From: Clostridia bacterium
GTDB taxonomy: Bacteria > Bacillota > Clostridia > Christensenellales > Borkfalkiaceae
DNA: 6,145 nt
Direction: 5' to 3'
NCBI GenBank assembly: GCA_017452305.1
Contig: JAFTMQ010000193.1
Coordinates: forward strand, 1 to 6,145
The first letter of the stretch is position 1. Every line of letters starts with the position of its first letter. Shown here piece after piece: positions 1 through 3,937 of the stretch. The notes under the pieces are model-generated. The model searched no databases. It was not told where the DNA came from and saw only the letters and a program-made list of their open reading frames with translations. The position numbers and the translations under genes were made by a program.

Positions 1-411
1 GATTGCCGCCGTGCTTCTGCCCGAGCCGCCGCCGCCAAGGACGAGAATTTTCTTATTTTTGACGGCGATATTCGCCTCACGAAGCATGAGCATAAAGCCC
101 ACACCGTCCGTGTTGTAGCCCTTTCCGCTTGCCGTCACAACGGTGTTGACCGCGCCAAAATCGAGTGCGTCGCCCGTCACCTCGCTTAAATAGCCCATCA
201 CGTCGCGCTTGTAGGGAATGGTGACGTTGAAGCCGTCGAAATCCCCCATCAACGCGCGCATGACGCTGTCAAATTCTTCCATCGTGACGGAATACTTGGT
301 GTATTCACATTCCACGCCAAGCTTGGATAAAATAAAGGTGTGGATTTGTCCGCTTATCGATTTAGAAACGTCTTTCCCCACGAGGGCAAGGCGTAATTTT
401 TTTACATTCAT
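1..411 (-). CDS. aroE: Shikimate dehydrogenase (NADP+), N-terminal 137 codons, cut by the window edge
   Basis: Shikimate dehydrogenase reduces 3-dehydroshikimate to shikimate with NADPH in the cytoplasm. The visible part covers the substrate-binding domain and the start of the Rossmann domain. Seen in the translation: SKSISGQIH (residues 16-24), matching the paired-serine shikimate-binding motif; GFNVTIPYK (60-68), with the catalytic lysine at K68; GAVNTVV (86-92); YNTDGVGF (99-106), with catalytic-dyad aspartate D102; and VLGGGGSGRS (124-133), the glycine-rich dinucleotide loop. The frame runs open to base 1 with no stop. Family members are usually about 270-290 residues, so roughly half is missing, and a C-terminal fusion to shikimate kinase cannot be excluded. 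The ATG at 411-409 is chosen because a CAGG sequence ends 6 bases before it and the N-terminus KKLRLALVGKDVSKS fits the family. It lies 18 bases after the aroA stop, as the last visible gene of the operon. Confidence 0.95.
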   Translation of the reverse strand, partial: MNVKKLRLALVGKDVSKSISGQIHTFILSKLGVECEYTKYSVTMEEFDSVMRALMGDFDGFNVTIPYKRDVMGYLSEVTGDALDFGAVNTVVTASGKGYNTDGVGFMLMLREANIAVKNKKILVLGGGGSGRSTAAI

Positions 412-428
412 CGCGTACCTGCCCCCTC
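412..428 (-). promoter_or_regulatory. Ribosome binding site of aroE inside the aroA-aroE gap
   Basis: The 18-base gap between the aroA stop and the aroE ATG reads GAGGGGGCAGGTACGCG on the coding strand. Two purine tracts could act as Shine-Dalgarno sequence: GAGGGGG, 10 bases from the ATG, and CAGG, 6 bases from it. The same stretch contains a one-mismatch copy of the dispersed word GGCAGGTATGC, so the site may be under more than one constraint. Confidence 0.6.
413..423 (-). repeat. Dispersed word GGCAGGTATGC, copy 1 (one mismatch)
   Basis: The coding strand reads GGCAGGTACGC, differing from the exact copies by C for T at position 8. Upstream it is extended by GGG, giving 13 of 14 matches to the copies inside aroB and aroC. 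It lies wholly in the noncoding gap before aroE. Confidence 0.6.
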
Positions 429-429
429 G

Positions 430-1686
430 TTATCCTAAGTTCACGCCGATTTTTTCAAAGAAATCGGGGAAGGAAATCGCACAGCATTCCCCGCGCGAAA
501 GGTTGCCGCCCTTTTCCGAGGCGAGCATACCCACCGCCGCCGTCATCGCAATTCTGTGGTCCAAATAGCTGTCCATGTCCCCGCCGCAAAGCTTACGCTT
601 GCCGCGGATAATTAAGCCGTCGGGAAGCTCGCTACAATCGCCGCCAAGACGGTTGATAAGCGCCGCCGTCGTGCGGATTCTATCACTTTCTTTGACGCGC
701 AATTCCTTCGCACCCGTGATACGGCTTTCCCCGTCCGCAAACGCGCACAAAAGCGCAATCAAAGGCAATTCGTCAATCATCGCGGGGACGTCCTGCGCCG
801 TCAAGCAAATGGCGCGCATATCCGATTTTTCGACGAGAATATCCGCCTTTTCTTCTCCGCCCGAAACGCCGCGATTGCACAAGGAATACTTTACGCCCAA
901 CTTATCAAACGCCGTCAATATGCCCGTGCGCGTGGGATTTACGCCGACGTTTTTGCAAAGAGTTTTGCCTTTGAGCGCGCCGAGCGCCATAAAATACGCC
1001 GCCGAGGAAATGTCCGCAGGCACGCAAACGTCAACCGCGTGAAGCTTGCTCTTTTTGACCGTCACGGAATTGCCGTTTACGCATATATCCGCACCCATCG
1101 CGGCGAGCATGCGCTCGGTATGGTCACGCGATTGAATGGGTTCGGTAAGGGTGGTTTCGCCGTCGGCGGAAACGCCCGCAAGCAACACCGCACTTTTTAC
1201 CTGCGCGGAAGAAACGGAAATATCCACCTTTGCGCCGCGCAAGGGCTTGGACAAAACGTGCACGGGTGCGCGTCCGTCCGTCGTTTGGATTTCCGCGCCA
1301 AGCAAGGATAATGGCTCGGCAACTCTTTTCATCGGGCGAGAAGAAAGCGAAGCGTCGCCAAAAAGGGTGGCTTGCGTTTGTTTTCCCGCCAAAAAGCCCG
1401 TCAAAAGGCGAATGGTCGTACCCGAGTTTCCGCAATTTAATTGTTGATTTTGTTTAAAGCTCGGCGTACCCTTGATATGCAAGGCGTTGCCGTCCGTTTG
1501 AATTTCCGCGCCCAACGTACGCATACACTCCATTGTGGAAAGACAGTCCTCACCCATAAGCGCGCCCGTAACGTGGGCCTCGCCCTCCGCACCTGCGTTG
1601 AACATAATTGCGCGGTGGGTGATCGATTTGTCGCCGGGAAGGGTAAATTCGCCCTCAAAATACTCCCTGCCGTCAATTCGTTGCAT
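430..1686 (-). CDS. aroA: 3-phosphoshikimate 1-carboxyvinyltransferase (EPSP synthase), class II type
   Basis: EPSP synthase transfers the enolpyruvyl group of phosphoenolpyruvate to shikimate 3-phosphate, the sixth step of the shikimate pathway. The protein has 418 residues, a normal full length for this two-domain inverse alpha/beta barrel. Seen: PGDKSITHRAI (17-27), with the lysine, serine and arginine that bind substrates; CGNSGTTIRLLTG (85-97); SSRPMKR (115-121); SAQVK (160-164); RDHTE (187-191); NPTR (250-253); IDELPLIAL (304-312), with the catalytic aspartate region; LRVKESDRI (329-337); and LDHRIAMT (375-382). The combination GDKS, SAQxK, RDHTE and NxTR is the published motif set of class II EPSP synthases, many of which are poorly inhibited by glyphosate; tolerance here is inference only. 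The ATG at 1686 has a perfect AGGAGG 5 bases upstream. The gene lies 32 bases after aroB and 18 before aroE. No frameshift or missing motif is visible. Confidence 0.97.
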   Translation of the reverse strand: MQRIDGREYFEGEFTLPGDKSITHRAIMFNAGAEGEAHVTGALMGEDCLSTMECMRTLGAEIQTDGNALHIKGTPSFKQNQQLNCGNSGTTIRLLTGFLAGKQTQATLFGDASLSSRPMKRVAEPLSLLGAEIQTTDGRAPVHVLSKPLRGAKVDISVSSAQVKSAVLLAGVSADGETTLTEPIQSRDHTERMLAAMGADICVNGNSVTVKKSKLHAVDVCVPADISSAAYFMALGALKGKTLCKNVGVNPTRTGILTAFDKLGVKYSLCNRGVSGGEEKADILVEKSDMRAICLTAQDVPAMIDELPLIALLCAFADGESRITGAKELRVKESDRIRTTAALINRLGGDCSELPDGLIIRGKRKLCGGDMDSYLDHRIAMTAAVGMLASEKGGNLSRGECCAISFPDFFEKIGVNLG

Positions 1687-1693
1687 ACCTGCC
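1683..1693 (-). repeat. Dispersed word GGCAGGTATGC, copy 2 (exact), on the aroA start codon
   Basis: The exact 11-base word on the coding strand. Its ATG is the aroA start codon and its leading GG is the end of the AGGAGG Shine-Dalgarno sequence, so this copy merges with the translation initiation site. Confidence 0.65.
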
Positions 1694-1697
1694 TCCT
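1687..1697 (-). promoter_or_regulatory. Strong ribosome binding site of aroA
   Basis: The coding strand reads AGGAGG, then the 5-base spacer CAGGT, then ATG. This is the strongest Shine-Dalgarno sequence in the window and fixes the aroA start. It lies in the 32-base aroB-aroA gap, the longest in the cluster, whose remaining bases are A/G-rich and show no hairpin. Confidence 0.85.
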
Positions 1698-1718
1698 ACT
1701 TTTCTACTTTTTCGCCGT

Positions 1719-2774
1719 TTATTTCGCGTACTCAATTAAGCAATTTTTATATTCTTCAAAGGGCAAAGCCAAGCTTGTCCACGCCCCTTTATCTTGCGCC
1801 ACAGCCATACGGATTTTCCCGTCGTCCGCATTCTTTTTATCCGCCCTCGCCTTTTCCGCCGCTTGTCCGATTTGCGAAAAATCGGGCATGGATTGGGGGG
1901 CAACCGCCAAAGCCTTATCGATAAGTGCAAGCAAGCTTTCACCGTACTTTCGATTGCAAACGCCCTGCGCGATGGCGATTTTCGTTTCGATACGCATCCC
2001 GTAAAGCACGCCCTCGCCGTGGGAAAGTCCGCTTTCAAGCTCGATAGCATGCCCCGTCGTATGTCCGACGTTTAAGGACTTGCGCTCGCCATTTTCCTTT
2101 TCGTCCCCCTCTACCACTTGCGCCTTGTGACGGATACACAGCTCCGTCAACGAAGCCAAAAAATCGAGGTCGGCAAGTTTGTCTATATTGCTTTCCAACT
2201 TATCGAAAATCTCGGCGTTGAGCGCGGCATATTTGACAATCTCACCAAGTCCGCACTTGATTTCACGCGCGGGTAAGGTCTTTAAAAAATCGGGGGAAAC
2301 GAGCACCTCGCAGGGTTGATAAAACGCGCCTACCACGTTTTTAACGCCACACAAATCCACCGCCGTTTTACCGCCGACACTGCTATCCACCTGCGCGAGC
2401 AAGGTTGTTGGAATTTGCACGCAGGACACGCCGCGCATAAAAAGCGACGCCGCAAGACCTGCAATATCCCCGACCACGCCGCCGCCAACCGCGAACACGC
2501 GCGAGGTTCGATGCATACCTGCCCCCGTCATTTTAATTAAAATGCTTTGCAAGGAAGTAAAATTCTTATATTCTTCCCCTGCGGGCAAGACGAAGATTTC
2601 CGCATTAGAAAAATACTTTTCAAACCACGCGGAATACAGCGCATAGACGTTACTATCCGTGACCACAAAGTTTTTTTGCCCTGCTCTCAACGTAGGCAAG
2701 CGCATTTCAATCACGTCTGCGCCGATGTGAATTCTCCCTTCCATAGAAGGGGTTTTTAAGGTTATCGTTTTCAT
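1719..2774 (-). CDS. aroB: 3-dehydroquinate synthase
   Basis: This enzyme converts DAHP to 3-dehydroquinate, the second step of the shikimate pathway, using NAD+ and a divalent metal (usually Zn or Co). The product has 351 residues, normal for the family. Seen: GGGVVGDIAGLAAS (97-110), the NAD-binding glycine-rich stretch; FMRG (112-115); PTTLLAQVDSSVGGKTAVD (122-140), with active-site K136; LGEIVKY (176-182), with metal ligand E178 and K181; K217; and R231 followed by N235, H238 and H242 in NVGHTTGHAIE, then H252 in SHGEG. Spacing from K136 through H242 agrees with the catalytic residues known for Aspergillus nidulans DHQ synthase. The start is placed at 2774, not at the upstream ATG at 2837: the family N-terminus begins at MKTITLKT, AAAGGG lies 6 bases before it, and the longer version would overlap aroC by 53 bases with an unconserved 21-residue extension. 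It lies 10 bases downstream of aroC. Confidence 0.96.
   Translation of the reverse strand: MKTITLKTPSMEGRIHIGADVIEMRLPTLRAGQKNFVVTDSNVYALYSAWFEKYFSNAEIFVLPAGEEYKNFTSLQSILIKMTGAGMHRTSRVFAVGGGVVGDIAGLAASLFMRGVSCVQIPTTLLAQVDSSVGGKTAVDLCGVKNVVGAFYQPCEVLVSPDFLKTLPAREIKCGLGEIVKYAALNAEIFDKLESNIDKLADLDFLASLTELCIRHKAQVVEGDEKENGERKSLNVGHTTGHAIELESGLSHGEGVLYGMRIETKIAIAQGVCNRKYGESLLALIDKALAVAPQSMPDFSQIGQAAEKARADKKNADDGKIRMAVAQDKGAWTSLALPFEEYKNCLIEYAK
2513..2529 (-). repeat. Dispersed word GGCAGGTATGC, copy 3 (exact), 17-bp form inside aroB
   Basis: The coding strand reads GACGGGGGCAGGTATGC, identical over 17 bases to the copy inside aroC. In aroB the frame is ACG GGG GCA GGT ATG C, coding Thr-Gly-Ala-Gly-Met, just before the NAD-binding motif. 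The aroC copy is read in a different frame, so the identity is not a protein repeat. Confidence 0.7.
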
Positions 2775-2786
2775 AATTATCCCTTT
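2775..2786 (-). promoter_or_regulatory. Ribosome binding site of aroB, overlapping the aroC stop
   Basis: The coding strand reads AAAGGG followed by the 6-base spacer ATAATT and the ATG at 2774. The tract begins inside the aroC stop codon (TAA, 2787-2785), an arrangement favouring translational coupling. It supports the shorter aroB start. Confidence 0.7.
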
Positions 2787-3924
2787 ACGGAAGCTTGTTG
2801 TAGCGTTCGATAAGCTCCTGCACAGTATCGCCGCCAAGCCGTTTAGCTACGGCGTTTGCAAGCACCTCGGCAACCACTGCCTCGGCAATGATTTCCAACG
2901 CGAAAATGGCGCATACGTCGCTCCGTTCCGTTGCTGCAATCGTCGCGCTCTTATCCACAAAATCCACCGTCTTTAAGCCTTGCATTAGGGTGGGAATGGG
3001 CTTCATCGCTACGCGCAAAACAAGCTCTTCCCCGTTGGACATACCGCCCTCAATACCGCCCGCGCGGTTAGTTTCGCGGTAAAAGCCGCGCGCTTCGTCA
3101 TAAAAAATTTCGTCGTGGATTTCCTTGCCGCTCTTTTCCGCCACGGAAAAACCCGCGCCGATTTCCACGCCCTTGACCGCTTGAATACTCATCAAGCCTT
3201 GCGCGAGCTGTGCGTCCAATTTTTCCGCATACGTCATCATACTGCCAAAGCCGCTTTTAAGCCCCTTGACGCGGATTTCCACGCCACCGCCCGCCGTATC
3301 ACCCGCCGCTTTTAACGCGGTGATTTTTTCGATTGCTTGCTTTTCCATGTTTTCGTCAAGCATACCAAGCGCCGTCGTTTTTGCGCGGGAAAGCTCGTTA
3401 AACGCATACCTGCCCCCGTCTTTTACGCCGCAAACCTCGTAAACATAGCCCGCAATTTCGATGCCCAACGCGGCAAGATAGCTTTTAAACACCTCGCCCG
3501 CCGTCACGCGGATTGCCGTTTCTCGTGCGGACGCTCTTTCCAAAATATTACGCGCGTCCTCTTGCGCGAATTTCAACATACCCGTCAAATCGGCGTGTCC
3601 CGGACGGACTTTGGTAACCTTTTTCGCCGTCATCGCGTCCTCGTCGCAATTTTCCGCGGACATACAGTTTTCCCAATTGGCAAAATCCTTGTTGTAAATG
3701 CAAAGGGTGACGGGACTACCAAGCGTTTCGCTATCGCGAACGCCCGTCAAAATTTCCACGCGGTCCTTTTCGATTTTTTGGCGCGCGCCACGCCCAAAGC
3801 CGCTTTGCCGAAGGGCAAGCGCAGCGTTGATTTTTTCCGTTTGTATTTTTAAATGCGCAGGCAAGCCCTCAATGATAGCAACAAGCGCTTTGCCGTGCGA
3901 TTCACCCGCCGTCGTGAGTTTCAT
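2785..3924 (-). CDS. aroC: Chorismate synthase
   Basis: Chorismate synthase removes phosphate from EPSP by 1,4-anti elimination to give chorismate, the precursor of Phe, Tyr, Trp and folate; it needs reduced FMN. The 379-residue length is normal. Seen: TAGESHGKAL (5-14), with active-site H10; RQSGFGRGARQKIEKD (39-54); RPGHADLTGMLK (107-118), with the second conserved histidine H110; ERASARETAIRV (129-140); AGDTAGGGVEI (207-217); NRAGGIEGGMSNG (286-298); PIPTL and LKTVDF (309-322); and ERSDVCAI (333-340). After RSDVCA most relatives have a Val-Pro, whereas this protein reads IFALEIIAEA; from memory this is a modest departure. The ATG at 3924 has AAGGAG 6 bases upstream and an 11-base gap from clpC. 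Placing the last pathway enzyme before aroB and aroA on the transcript is a gene order, not a reaction order. Confidence 0.97.
   Translation of the reverse strand: MKLTTAGESHGKALVAIIEGLPAHLKIQTEKINAALALRQSGFGRGARQKIEKDRVEILTGVRDSETLGSPVTLCIYNKDFANWENCMSAENCDEDAMTAKKVTKVRPGHADLTGMLKFAQEDARNILERASARETAIRVTAGEVFKSYLAALGIEIAGYVYEVCGVKDGGRYAFNELSRAKTTALGMLDENMEKQAIEKITALKAAGDTAGGGVEIRVKGLKSGFGSMMTYAEKLDAQLAQGLMSIQAVKGVEIGAGFSVAEKSGKEIHDEIFYDEARGFYRETNRAGGIEGGMSNGEELVLRVAMKPIPTLMQGLKTVDFVDKSATIAATERSDVCAIFALEIIAEAVVAEVLANAVAKRLGGDTVQELIERYNKLP
3404..3420 (-). repeat. Dispersed word GGCAGGTATGC, copy 4 (exact), 17-bp form inside aroC
   Basis: The coding strand reads GACGGGGGCAGGTATGC, identical to the aroB copy. 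Here the frame is GAC GGG GGC AGG TAT GC, coding Asp-Gly-Gly-Arg-Tyr-Ala (residues 169-174), in a segment of AroC between conserved motifs. The Arg uses AGG although most Arg codons in the gene are CGN. Confidence 0.7.
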
Positions 3925-3937
3925 AGCGTACTCCTTT
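3925..3937 (-). promoter_or_regulatory. Ribosome binding site of aroC, overlapping the clpC stop
   Basis: The coding strand reads AAAGGAG, then the spacer TACGCT, then the ATG at 3924. The first two A bases are the end of the clpC TAA stop codon. This tight junction argues that clpC and aroC share a transcript. Confidence 0.8.

Noticed and set aside
1441..2004. 187-codon plus-strand open frame across the aroA start and the end of aroB
   Set aside because: It lies antisense to two well-supported genes, has no recognisable domain or ribosome binding site, and is explained by the codon bias of the real strand.
2514..2516. Internal translation start in aroB at the ATG of the dispersed word, preceded by GGGGGCAGG
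   Set aside because: A product starting at Met87 would lose the first part of the NAD-binding domain, and the same word occurs elsewhere where its ATG is out of frame, so it is not a consistent start signal.
2775..2837. Longer aroB start at 2837 adding 21 residues
   Set aside because: It would overlap aroC by 53 bases, the extension does not resemble the DHQ synthase N-terminus, and the ATG at 2774 has an AAAGGG 6 bases upstream.
3337..3852. 171-codon plus-strand open frame antisense to aroC
   Set aside because: AroC is full length with all family motifs on the other strand; the antisense translation is His/Arg/Phe-rich with no recognisable features.
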